In this document: positions 18,025 through 25,881 of the stretch, piece by piece
Numbering within the stretch: position 1 is the first letter of the stretch
How the letters are laid out: each line of letters starts with the position of its first letter
Source of the DNA: Eximiradius proteiniborus
GTDB lineage: Bacteria > Bacteroidota > Ignavibacteria > Kapaibacteriales > UBA2268
NCBI GenBank assembly: GCA_026415495.1
Contig: JAOAGZ010000016.1
Span: 1-41,581 of the forward strand
Direction of reading: 5' to 3'
Length of the DNA: 41,581 nucleotides
Translations under genes and position numbers: made by a program
The notes under the pieces: generated by a model
What the model was told of the DNA's origin: nothing
Databases searched by the model: none
The model's input: the letters and a program-made list of their open reading frames with translations, nothing else

Positions 18025-18550
18025 ATAAACCTCAATAATCTGCGAAAATTTTAACTATAAACTAAATTATAATATCGTAACAAACTAAAAAAAATTGAGT
18101 GAATTTTAAAAATATAATAATCATTAATTGTCAGAGTTTTTTTAAAAATTTTTAGGCATTGTAATCTTAAAGCTTTATTATCCTAAATAATTAAAAATAT
18201 CTAATTAAATACCAAAAAATATCGAAAATAATTTATATGAATGAACCGTAATAAATACAGTTGGTTAAAAATTATTCATTAATTAATAATATTAAATTAT
18301 TTTATCACAAATAAATTAAGTGATTAAAATATAAGAATTTAAATGTTAGATAAAACTAACAAATTGTTGAGAATTTTTAATCTAAAACAAAAATAATATT
18401 TGGAAAATACCATAAAAAGTCGTAAAATAATTGTGAATTAATTATCGATTTCAATGAAGTTCCAATAAAAGTGAAAAAACTGTTTAATTAACTTTATATG
18501 AATAATGGGTGAATTAATGACTAATTGTATCACTATTTTTTAGGAGTTAT
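18025..18550. other. 526-bp very AT-rich divergent intergenic region (cheW / hydC)
   Basis: No gene of useful length is seen. It must contain the promoters of both the cheW-mcp and hydCBA operons. An inverted repeat TGTTAG-ATAAAA-CTAACA is at 18344-18361. A near -7 word TAACTTTA is at 18489-18496. No element matched the TAnnTTTG consensus exactly. The Shine-Dalgarno AGGAG before hydC is clear. Confidence 0.5.
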
Positions 18551-19015
18551 ATGAAAGATACCTCTTTGTTAGTAAGCGAACTTGTTGCTCGATATGGCAA
18601 TAAACGAGAGAGCTTATTGCCAATTTTGCAAGGTGTATTTGATGAGCAACGTTACGTCTCGGACGAAGCAATGGTCGAAATTGCACGTCATCTTGATATT
18701 TCAAGTGCTGAAGTATATGGCAAGGCGACCTTCTATCATTTTCTTTCGACCAAACCACTTGGTAAATATGTTATTAGAGTGTGCAAAACAATTGTTTGTG
18801 ATATGAAAAACAAGAAGGAAATTGTTGCGACACTCGAAAATTTATTGAAAATTAAAATGGGGGAGACCACCAACAACCGCAAATTCTCTCTGCTATATAC
18901 TAATTGCCTTGGTTGGTGCCATAAAGCACCTGCTATGCTCGTTAATGACGAGGTTTATACTGAACTTACACCTGATAAAGTTCGCGATATTGTAACAATG
19001 TATAAAAATAAATAG
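18551..19015 (+). CDS. hydC: [FeFe]-hydrogenase subunit HydC (NuoE-like, [2Fe-2S] thioredoxin fold)
   Basis: A 154-residue protein of the NuoE/HndA family. The four [2Fe-2S] ligands appear as CKTIVC and CLGWC, a typical C-x4-C ... C-x3-C arrangement. The N-terminal helical part (LLPILQGVFDEQRYVSDEAM) matches NuoE. It passes electrons between the NADH/flavin subunit and the hydrogenase in soluble NAD-linked [FeFe] hydrogenases. AGGAG lies 5 bases before the ATG. It is the first gene of the operon, 8 bases before hydB. The neighbouring NuoF-like and H-cluster genes make the hydrogenase assignment safe; by itself it could have been a NuoE or formate dehydrogenase gamma subunit. Confidence 0.92.
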   Translation: MKDTSLLVSELVARYGNKRESLLPILQGVFDEQRYVSDEAMVEIARHLDISSAEVYGKATFYHFLSTKPLGKYVIRVCKTIVCDMKNKKEIVATLENLLKIKMGETTNNRKFSLLYTNCLGWCHKAPAMLVNDEVYTELTPDKVRDIVTMYKNK

Positions 19016-19023
19016 AGGTAGAT

Positions 19024-20205
19024 ATGCCAGACAGACTAAGAAAACTTGATATGATTCTTGGCTCCTACACAAATGAAAAATATAAGGTGCTCGAAAAAAC
19101 ACTCAAAAGGAGCAATGAAGAAATTATTAAAGATTTAATTGATTCTGGACTTAAAGGGCGTGGTGGTGCTGGATTCCCAACCGGGCTTAAGTGGAGATTA
19201 GCTGCTGCTGCACCAGGTGACGAAAAATATGTGATTTGCAACGCCGACGAAGGAGAGCCCGGGACATTCAAAGACCGTGAAATTTTAGATTGTGTTCCTC
19301 GTAAAGTGCTTTCCGCAATGGCTATTTGTGGAAAAGTGATTGGTGCAAAGAAAGGATATATTTATCTGCGAGGTGAGTATAAATTTTTAGTGCCAAAACT
19401 TCAAGCAGAGATTGACTTATTTCATCAAGTAGCTAAACAATTTAATCTTGATTTTAGAATTGAAATCTTTCTTGGTAGCGGTGCCTATGTGTGTGGGGAA
19501 GAAACAGCATTAATTCAGTCTATGGAAGGAAAACGCGGCGAACCTCGTAATAAGCCTCCTTTCCCGACACAAGCAGGCTTCAAAAATATGCCAACTGTGG
19601 TAAATAATGTTGAAACTCTTGCCTCAGCTCTTATGGTTTTCAAAATTGGACCTGAAGAATTCAGAAAACTTGGCATTCAGGATTCTCACGGTTCTAAATT
19701 GTTCTCAGTTTCAGGTGATACACCAAAGCCCGGTATCTACGACCTTGAATTTGGGCTGTCTCTCGCGGAGTTTGTAGAAGAATTTGGAGATGGTGATACT
19801 AAAGCTGTGCAGGTTGGTGGTGCTTCTGGCTTCTGTGTGCCACGAAAGAAGTTTGCTGAAACAACAATCGGTTATCAAGGTGGGCTTGTTGGGGATTCAC
19901 TTCCGACTGGTGGTTCAATGATGCTATTTAATAGTTCTCGTTCAATGTATAATGTATTGAAAAACTATTTAGATTTCTTTGCGGAAGAATCGTGCGGGCA
20001 ATGCACACCTTGCCGGATTGGTTGTCAGCAACTCAAAATTGGAATTGATGCTGTCAAGCGTGGCATTAAGCCTCCAGAATATCTCGATCAATTACTCAAA
20101 CTTACTGATACAATGAAAATCACTGCTAAATGTGGACTTGGTCAATCAGTTGCGAATTCATTCTCATCAATAGTTACGAATTTTATTGAAGAAATGATTT
20201 ATTAA
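19024..20205 (+). CDS. hydB: [FeFe]-hydrogenase NADH/flavin subunit HydB (NuoF-like, short form)
   Basis: A 393-residue NuoF-like protein. GLKGRGGAGFPTGLKW and NADEGEPGTFKDRE are the NADH- and FMN-binding blocks. VCGEETALIQSMEGKRGEPR and PPFPTQAGF follow, and SCGQCTPCRIGC at about 320-331 provides a [4Fe-4S] cluster. It oxidises NADH or reduces NAD+. The polypeptide ends soon after the cluster helix bundle. It lacks the N-terminal [2Fe-2S] domain and the C-terminal double [4Fe-4S] domain known from the Thermotoga-type bifurcating HydB, which is over 600 residues long. The gene has a good Shine-Dalgarno (AGAGGTAG) and is followed after 15 bases by hydA. Confidence 0.92.
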   Translation: MPDRLRKLDMILGSYTNEKYKVLEKTLKRSNEEIIKDLIDSGLKGRGGAGFPTGLKWRLAAAAPGDEKYVICNADEGEPGTFKDREILDCVPRKVLSAMAICGKVIGAKKGYIYLRGEYKFLVPKLQAEIDLFHQVAKQFNLDFRIEIFLGSGAYVCGEETALIQSMEGKRGEPRNKPPFPTQAGFKNMPTVVNNVETLASALMVFKIGPEEFRKLGIQDSHGSKLFSVSGDTPKPGIYDLEFGLSLAEFVEEFGDGDTKAVQVGGASGFCVPRKKFAETTIGYQGGLVGDSLPTGGSMMLFNSSRSMYNVLKNYLDFFAEESCGQCTPCRIGCQQLKIGIDAVKRGIKPPEYLDQLLKLTDTMKITAKCGLGQSVANSFSSIVTNFIEEMIY

Positions 20206-20220
20206 AATCAGGGAATAAAT

Positions 20221-22008
20221 ATGGAAAAATTTCTTAATGTAAATATTGACGGTATTGATGTCATTGTAGAAGAAGGGACATCAATTCTTGATGCAGCTAA
20301 AAAAGTGAATATATATATACCGACTTTGTGCTATCACGAAGACCTTTGTATTGCCGGCAATTGTCGTATTTGTGTTGTAGAAGTAGTCGGGCAACGCACT
20401 CTTGCTGCTGCCTGCGCTACTCCTGTTTCAAATGGAATGGTTATAAAGACAAATTCTCCGAAAGTGCGTAATGCAAGGAAAGATTTAGTTGCTTTACTTG
20501 TTTCTGAGCATAATACGCAATGCACTACTTGTTATCGAAGCACTAACTGTGAGTTGCAAGCATTAGCAAATGAATTTAACATTGATAATAACCGTTATAT
20601 TACTTTGCCTCACGCAGATACACAAATTGATAGATCTTCTTGGTCAATTGAAAAAGATGATAGTAAATGCGTTCGTTGCCAGCGTTGTGTTCGCACTTGT
20701 GCTGAATTGCAGCACGTAAATGCGATTACAGTTGCTCATCGCGGCGAACATATGAAAATTTCTACTTTTATGGAATTACCACTGGCAGAAGTTGTTTGCG
20801 TAAATTGTGGGCAATGCGTCATACATTGTCCAACAGCTGCTCTCACTGAAAGACGTTATTTTGATTATATCTGGGAAGCTATCGGGGATGAAAAAAAACA
20901 CGTTATTATCAACACAGCTCCATCTGTTCGTGTTGCTATCGGAGAAACTTTGGGGTATCCTCCTGGCACGCGTGTTACCGGCAAAATGGTTACTGCACTG
21001 AAAAAAATGGGCTTTGATTCTGTTCTTGATACCAATTTTACAGCGGACTTAACTATAATTGAGGAGGGAACAGAACTTCTGCATCGACTTCGCAAAGCAT
21101 TACTTGAAAAAGAAAAAGTTGCATTACCTATGATTACTTCTTGTTCGCCAGGTTGGGTGAAGTTCATTGAACATATGTATCCAGAACATTTGGAACATCT
21201 CTCCACTTGCAAGTCTCCTCAGCAAATGTTTGGTGCACTTGCCAAAACTTACTATGCTGAAAAAATGGGTATTGACCCTAAGGACATAGTTTGTGTTGCT
21301 GCAATGCCTTGTGCCGCGAAAAAATATGAAGCAAACCGACCGGAAATGAAAGATAGTGGCTATCAAGATGTTGATGCCGGGCTTACTACTCGCGAGCTTG
21401 GATTAATGATTAAGCAATCAGGGCTGAACTTTGCAGAACTCGAAGATGGATACTTCGATACTCTTATGGGTAAATCGACAGGTGCTGCTGTTCTTTTTGG
21501 TGCTACTGGTGGAGTAATGGAAGCTGCCCTCAGAACTGTTTATGAAGTTGTTACGGGGCGTGAACTACCTTTTGAAAATCTTAACTTCACACCTGCTCGT
21601 GGTTTGGGTAAAATCAAAGAAGCTACTATTCTTCTTGAAGAATGTAAAGAAGATTGGGCGTTTCTCAATGGAGTTGAACTTAAAGTTGCAATTGCTCACG
21701 GTTTGACAAACGCTCGGATAATTATGGATCAAGTCAAATCTGGTACTTCCACATATCATTTTATTGAAATTATGGCTTGTCCTGGTGGTTGTATCGGTGG
21801 CGGTGGGCAACCAATACCTACAAACGATGAAATTCGTAAAAGACGTATTGCTGCTATTTATGCTGAAGATGAAGGTATGCCAATTCGTAAATCTCACGAA
21901 AACCCCGAAATAAAACTTCTCTACGAAGAATTTATTCCAGATGGTCCTTTAAGCAAAAAATCACATAAACTATTGCATACTCACTATACAAAACGTAACA
22001 GATATTAA
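20221..22008 (+). CDS. hydA: [FeFe]-hydrogenase catalytic subunit HydA (H-cluster, NuoG-like N-terminus)
   Basis: A 595-residue group A [FeFe] hydrogenase. N-terminal [2Fe-2S] ligands are Cys37, 48, 51 and 65. The His-Cys3 [4Fe-4S] site is H97-x3-C101-x2-C104-x5-C110. Two further [4Fe-4S] clusters use C150/153/156 and C193/196/199 with C160 and C203. The H-cluster motifs are L1 TSCSPGW (Cys308), L2 MPCAAKKYE (Cys364) and L3 MACPGGCIGGGGQP (Cys520, Cys524). Position 309 is Ser, where clostridial CpI has the proton-relay Cys. With hydC and hydB it forms an NAD-linked trimer evolving or consuming H2. The protein ends about 70 residues after L3, without an added C-terminal [2Fe-2S] domain. The HydEFG maturases it would need are not in this window. 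Confidence 0.95.
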   Translation: MEKFLNVNIDGIDVIVEEGTSILDAAKKVNIYIPTLCYHEDLCIAGNCRICVVEVVGQRTLAAACATPVSNGMVIKTNSPKVRNARKDLVALLVSEHNTQCTTCYRSTNCELQALANEFNIDNNRYITLPHADTQIDRSSWSIEKDDSKCVRCQRCVRTCAELQHVNAITVAHRGEHMKISTFMELPLAEVVCVNCGQCVIHCPTAALTERRYFDYIWEAIGDEKKHVIINTAPSVRVAIGETLGYPPGTRVTGKMVTALKKMGFDSVLDTNFTADLTIIEEGTELLHRLRKALLEKEKVALPMITSCSPGWVKFIEHMYPEHLEHLSTCKSPQQMFGALAKTYYAEKMGIDPKDIVCVAAMPCAAKKYEANRPEMKDSGYQDVDAGLTTRELGLMIKQSGLNFAELEDGYFDTLMGKSTGAAVLFGATGGVMEAALRTVYEVVTGRELPFENLNFTPARGLGKIKEATILLEECKEDWAFLNGVELKVAIAHGLTNARIIMDQVKSGTSTYHFIEIMACPGGCIGGGGQPIPTNDEIRKRRIAAIYAEDEGMPIRKSHENPEIKLLYEEFIPDGPLSKKSHKLLHTHYTKRNRY

Positions 22009-22032
22009 ATTATTTAGAAATAATAATAAACT

Positions 22033-22069
22033 AAAAGAGGCTGATGAGAATATCATTCAGCCTCTTTTT
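22033..22069. terminator. Bidirectional terminator between hydA and ybaK
   Basis: AAAAGAGGCTGATGA and TCATTCAGCCTCTTTTT form a 13-14-bp stem with one bulged T and a 5-base loop (GAATA), with a T-run on the right and an A-run on the left. It lies between convergent genes. Confidence 0.85.
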
Positions 22070-22088
22070 CAATACCAAAAAATAAAGG

Positions 22089-22565
22089 TTAAATAGCAAC
22101 ACTAACTAATTCGTAATCAAGCAACTTTAATGCATCAGGAGAAATTTTTACAATAAATCCGCGTTTTCCGCCATTAATATATATATAATCCAGTGTCATT
22201 ATGCTTTCTTCGAGATAAGTTTTCATTTTTCGTTTTGTACCAAATGGGCTTGTTCCACCAAACAAGTATCCTGTATATTTTGCAGCGTTTTCTGCTTTTG
22301 CAGGTTCAACTTTTTTTACTCCTAATAACCGTGCTAAATTTTTTGTTGAGACTTCTCTATCTCCATGCATCAAAACAACAATTGGTTCTCCATCAGCTTC
22401 CATTATTAAGGTCTTGATTACGTTATGTTCATCGACTTTAAGTTCTTCAGCTGTTTGGCGTGTGCCACCTTTTTCCTGATATTCATATTCAAATGGTTCA
22501 AATTCAATTTTGTTTTCACGTAAAAATCGAATAGCAGGTGTTACAGGATAATCTTTTTGCGACAT
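22089..22565 (-). CDS. ybaK: Cys-tRNA(Pro)/aminoacyl-tRNA deacylase, YbaK/EbsC family
   Basis: A 158-residue protein of the YbaK/ProX trans-editing family, which hydrolyses mischarged Cys-tRNA(Pro) or similar species. Family landmarks are VIKTLIM, VLMHGDREVSTKNLARLLG, the active-site Lys region and the loop GYLFGGTSPFG. Length is normal. A strong AGGAGG lies 6 bases before the ATG and overlaps the end of the upstream phosphatase gene (8-base gap). It is the last gene of an operon with thrS, so both ends of this operon act on aminoacyl-tRNA quality. Substrate choice within the family cannot be read from sequence. Confidence 0.9.
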   Translation of the reverse strand: MSQKDYPVTPAIRFLRENKIEFEPFEYEYQEKGGTRQTAEELKVDEHNVIKTLIMEADGEPIVVLMHGDREVSTKNLARLLGVKKVEPAKAENAAKYTGYLFGGTSPFGTKRKMKTYLEESIMTLDYIYINGGKRGFIVKISPDALKLLDYELVSVAI

Positions 22566-22573
22566 ATTTCCTC

Positions 22574-23839
22574 CTAATTCAATGGATTTTTGACCGAGCG
22601 TCTTTTTACAACAACAATAGTTTTATCATCATTATATTTGGAATTAGCATTGAATTTTTGAACATGTTCTATTATCATATATGCAATATGTTTGGCAGAT
22701 TCATCTTTGTATTTTTTGACAAGCTCACAAATTCTTTCCTCGCCAAAAATATTGCCATTTTGGTCCATAGCTTCCGAAATACCATCGGTATATAAAATAA
22801 GAATATCATTTGGTTTCATTCTGATATTTTCAACGCTAAAGGATTGTTCACGAATTAATCCGAGCAATCCACCTGTTGGTTTTAAAAAACGAAAGCTTTC
22901 ATCTTCATATCTAAAATGAATTGGGGCACAATGACCAGCATTTGCATATAATACCAATCTGTTTGATGATAAAGTTAGTTCGCAATAGAACAAAGTAACA
23001 AATCTTTCATAAGGGAAAGTATCAAAAATTAAAGTATTTAATCTGCTCAATAGGGAAGATATTTTTGGAGAAAAAGATTGAGCCATTCTAATTGCACCAG
23101 AGACGAACAGAGCTTGAATAGCTGCAGGCAATCCTTTGCTCGCCGCATCACTAATTACAATACCTATACGGTCTTCTTCATCGCTTTTATTTTTAAGATA
23201 GTCGAAAAAATCTCCGCCTACTTCACTATCAGGTATGCAAACGCCGAAAATATCAAAATCGTGAAATTCAACATTATGTGGTGGTAGCAAACTGCGCTGA
23301 ATTTCTGAAGCTTTATTAATATCGCGTTGTATTTTTTGCTGTATTTCATTGTATGCTAAATCACGCAATTTAACAGTAGCTACCGAACTTATAACATTTA
23401 AAGTTTCGTAAAATGATTGTAGAATGTGTTCAGCATTAAATCCAAGAACATATTTGAAATAATAATGTTGTCCAATTCTTATTAAATCTCCAACTGCAGC
23501 AACTGAATATATGTCAATTCCTTTTTGTTTAAGAAGTTTATCAGTTTCTTGGTGCAACGATGTTCTTTTGTGGTATAATTCTGAAAGCACTGGATAATCT
23601 TCAATTGCCAGCTTATAATTTGCTGGGATTTTGCTTAATTTCCCGTACTGGTATCGTAATTCGTAACACTTTTCCTGAACGTTTAATTCCCACACTCGTC
23701 CGCCAATAATTTCAAACTCTTCGTGGCAAACAATTTCTTTGACTAATGTTTTTAAAAAGGAAAGCTCGTTCCGAAAATTACCTGAAACAAGCTTTTCCAC
23801 TAACTTATATACATCTCTTTGTGTTTGGTATAATTCCAT
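22574..23839 (-). CDS. PP2C-like SpoIIE-domain serine phosphatase (RsbU-type)
   Basis: A 421-residue protein. Residues about 175-415 form a SpoIIE/PPM phosphatase domain. It is introduced by the linker helix ASEIQRSLLPP, with GGDFFDYL and SDAASKGLPAA as metal-binding blocks, ANAGHCAPIHF, LYTDGISEA and NDDKTIVVVK near the end. Such enzymes dephosphorylate anti-sigma-factor antagonists. The N-terminal 170 residues are not a domain I recognise; they are soluble, with no membrane helix, and may be a GAF-like sensor. No anti-sigma factor or antagonist gene is adjacent. Eight bases separate it from thrS and from ybaK, so all three are very likely cotranscribed. Confidence 0.88.
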   Translation of the reverse strand: MELYQTQRDVYKLVEKLVSGNFRNELSFLKTLVKEIVCHEEFEIIGGRVWELNVQEKCYELRYQYGKLSKIPANYKLAIEDYPVLSELYHKRTSLHQETDKLLKQKGIDIYSVAAVGDLIRIGQHYYFKYVLGFNAEHILQSFYETLNVISSVATVKLRDLAYNEIQQKIQRDINKASEIQRSLLPPHNVEFHDFDIFGVCIPDSEVGGDFFDYLKNKSDEEDRIGIVISDAASKGLPAAIQALFVSGAIRMAQSFSPKISSLLSRLNTLIFDTFPYERFVTLFYCELTLSSNRLVLYANAGHCAPIHFRYEDESFRFLKPTGGLLGLIREQSFSVENIRMKPNDILILYTDGISEAMDQNGNIFGEERICELVKKYKDESAKHIAYMIIEHVQKFNANSKYNDDKTIVVVKRRSVKNPLN

Positions 23840-23847
23840 TGTATAAG

Positions 23848-25788
23848 CTATTTATTAATAATATCGTCTAATTTAGCACCTGGAACATCTAATTTCCTGA
23901 AAATTTCTACAATTTCTTCTACTGTTTTTGTTCCAATATCTCCAATACCGTGAACTCTTACGGAAACGGTATTATTTTCAATTTCTTTTTGTCCAATAAT
24001 CAAAGAGAATGGTATCTTTTGTTGTTCTGATTCTGCAATTTTTCTGCTTATTTTTTCTGAACGAACATCAGAAACCGCACGAAAACCTAATTCTTTAAGT
24101 TTAGAAGTTAATTCATCAGCATATTCATATTGGTTCTGACCAATTGGCAAAACACTTACCTGTGTCGGACACAACCAGAATGGAAAATTACCAGCATAAT
24201 GTTCTATGAGAATTGAGAAAAAGCGTTCCATAGAACCAAATGGTGCGCGGTGAATAATTACTGGACGGTGCTTAGAATTATCAGCGCCAGTATATTCTAA
24301 GTTAAATCTTTCCGGCATCACATAATCGACTTGAACAGTGCCAAGCTGCCATTTTCTTCCTATTGCATCTTTAACAATAAAATCAACTTTGGGACCGTAG
24401 AAAGATGCTTCACCAACTCCAATAAAATAATCCAATCCCATTTCATCTGCAACTTCTTTGAGTTCGCGTTCAGCTTTGTCCCAAAGTGAAGTATCGCCAG
24501 CATATTTTGATGAAGTTTCGTCTCTAAAAGAAAGACGGGTTGTTACATTCATATCAAAAGTTTTGAATACAAGCTGAGTAAGTTCGATACAGCTTCTTAT
24601 TTCTTGTTTTAATTGTTCCTCTGTGCAATATATATGAGCATCATCTTGAGTAAAACCACGTACTCGAGACAATCCGTTTAGTTCGCCTGATTGCTCGTAT
24701 CTATAAACAGTTCCAAATTCTGCAAGTCGTAAAGGAAGTTCCCTGTAAGAGCGTGGTTTTAATAAATATATTTGATGGTGATGAGGACAATTCATTGGTT
24801 TGAGCATATATTCTTCTTCCTCGACTTTAATTGGAGCAAATTGGGAGTCAGCATAATAAGGATAATGGCCAGAGGTTTTGTATAGTTCAAGATTTCCGAT
24901 ATGTGGTGTTATTACTTCAACATACCCACGTTTTACAAGTTCTTCCTTAATAAATGCTTCTAATTTTCTACGAATAAACGCACCTTTGGGTAACCAGACT
25001 GGCAATCCGCCGCCAATCATTGGAGTAATCATAAACAATTCAAGTTCTTTCCCAAGTTTTCTATGATCACGCTTTTCTGCTTCTTCTCTTTGATGTAACC
25101 ATTCATCCAGCATAGCTTTTTTAGGAAAAGTGATACCGTAGATACGAGTCATCATTTTTCGGCTCGAATCTCCTTTCCAATATGCACCGGCAATACTATA
25201 TAATTTTATTGCTTTAATCAATGAAGTGTTTGGGATATGGGTTCCACGGCATAAATCAATAAAATTTCCTTGCTTGTAAAAAGTAATCTCGTCTTCCTTT
25301 AAACCTTCAAGCAGTTCTAATTTATACTCATCACCTGCTTTTTTCCAAAAATCAATAGCTTCATCCCATGAAATTTCTATGCGCTCGTAATCAGCAGATC
25401 TTTTTGCAAGTTCTGCCATCTTTTGCTCAATTTTTGGCAAATCTTCGTTTGTTATTCGTCTTTCTCCAAGATCTATATCATAATAAAAGCCATTTTCAAT
25501 TGAAGGACCAACTCCGAATTTGGCACCGGGAAATAATTCCGATACTGCTTCTGCCATTAGATGAGCAGAACTGTGCCAGAAAATTTCTTTTCCTTCCTCA
25601 TCATCAAATGTTAAAATACGAATACTTGCATCTTCATTGATTTTTCTTGATAAGTCATAGATTTTTCCATTTACTTTAATGCCTAACGCATTACGTGCAA
25701 GTCCTTCGGAAATGGATTTTGCAATTTCCATACCTGTTGTGCCATCAGGATATTCTCTTACTGTGTTGTCTGGTAAAATGATTTTCAT
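23848..25788 (-). CDS. thrS: Threonyl-tRNA synthetase
   Basis: A 646-residue class II synthetase of normal length. An N-terminal TGS domain (1-60) is followed by the editing domain with HSSAH at 72-76 and DLCRGTHIP. The catalytic core has MNCPHHHQIY with zinc-ligand Cys and His, motif 2 around RVRGFTQDDAHIYC and motif 3 with HRAPFGSMERF. The anticodon-binding domain is at the C-terminus (QVSVLPIGQNQYEYA). It charges tRNA-Thr and edits Ser-tRNA-Thr. The common thrS-infC-rpmI-rplT arrangement is not seen; instead a SpoIIE phosphatase and ybaK follow. A -7 element lies about 32 bases upstream. No T-box-like leader is present. Confidence 0.97.
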   Translation of the reverse strand: MKIILPDNTVREYPDGTTGMEIAKSISEGLARNALGIKVNGKIYDLSRKINEDASIRILTFDDEEGKEIFWHSSAHLMAEAVSELFPGAKFGVGPSIENGFYYDIDLGERRITNEDLPKIEQKMAELAKRSADYERIEISWDEAIDFWKKAGDEYKLELLEGLKEDEITFYKQGNFIDLCRGTHIPNTSLIKAIKLYSIAGAYWKGDSSRKMMTRIYGITFPKKAMLDEWLHQREEAEKRDHRKLGKELELFMITPMIGGGLPVWLPKGAFIRRKLEAFIKEELVKRGYVEVITPHIGNLELYKTSGHYPYYADSQFAPIKVEEEEYMLKPMNCPHHHQIYLLKPRSYRELPLRLAEFGTVYRYEQSGELNGLSRVRGFTQDDAHIYCTEEQLKQEIRSCIELTQLVFKTFDMNVTTRLSFRDETSSKYAGDTSLWDKAERELKEVADEMGLDYFIGVGEASFYGPKVDFIVKDAIGRKWQLGTVQVDYVMPERFNLEYTGADNSKHRPVIIHRAPFGSMERFFSILIEHYAGNFPFWLCPTQVSVLPIGQNQYEYADELTSKLKELGFRAVSDVRSEKISRKIAESEQQKIPFSLIIGQKEIENNTVSVRVHGIGDIGTKTVEEIVEIFRKLDVPGAKLDDIINK

Positions 25789-25819
25789 TGTATTCCCTAA
25801 ATTTTTTTTTCATAAACAA

Positions 25820-25827
25820 CAAAATTA
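25820..25827 (-). promoter_or_regulatory. -7 promoter element for the thrS operon
   Basis: CAAAATTA on the plus strand reads TAATTTTG on the minus strand, an exact TAnnTTTG match 32 bases upstream of the thrS ATG. No clear TTTG partner is seen at the -33 position. Confidence 0.45.
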
Positions 25828-25881
25828 TTAAAAAAAAGAATAATAAAATAGACGAAAATAAGTGTTAATTCTTATTTTTTG

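Noticed and set aside
18431-18448. Rex-like half-site TTGTGAA upstream of hydC
   Set aside because: Only one half matches; the other side (TTATCGA) does not complete the TTGTGAA-N4-TTCACAA palindrome.
25789-25881. T-box or attenuation leader upstream of thrS
   Set aside because: The spacer is only 93 bases, AT-rich, without a T-box sequence or a convincing terminator/antiterminator pair.
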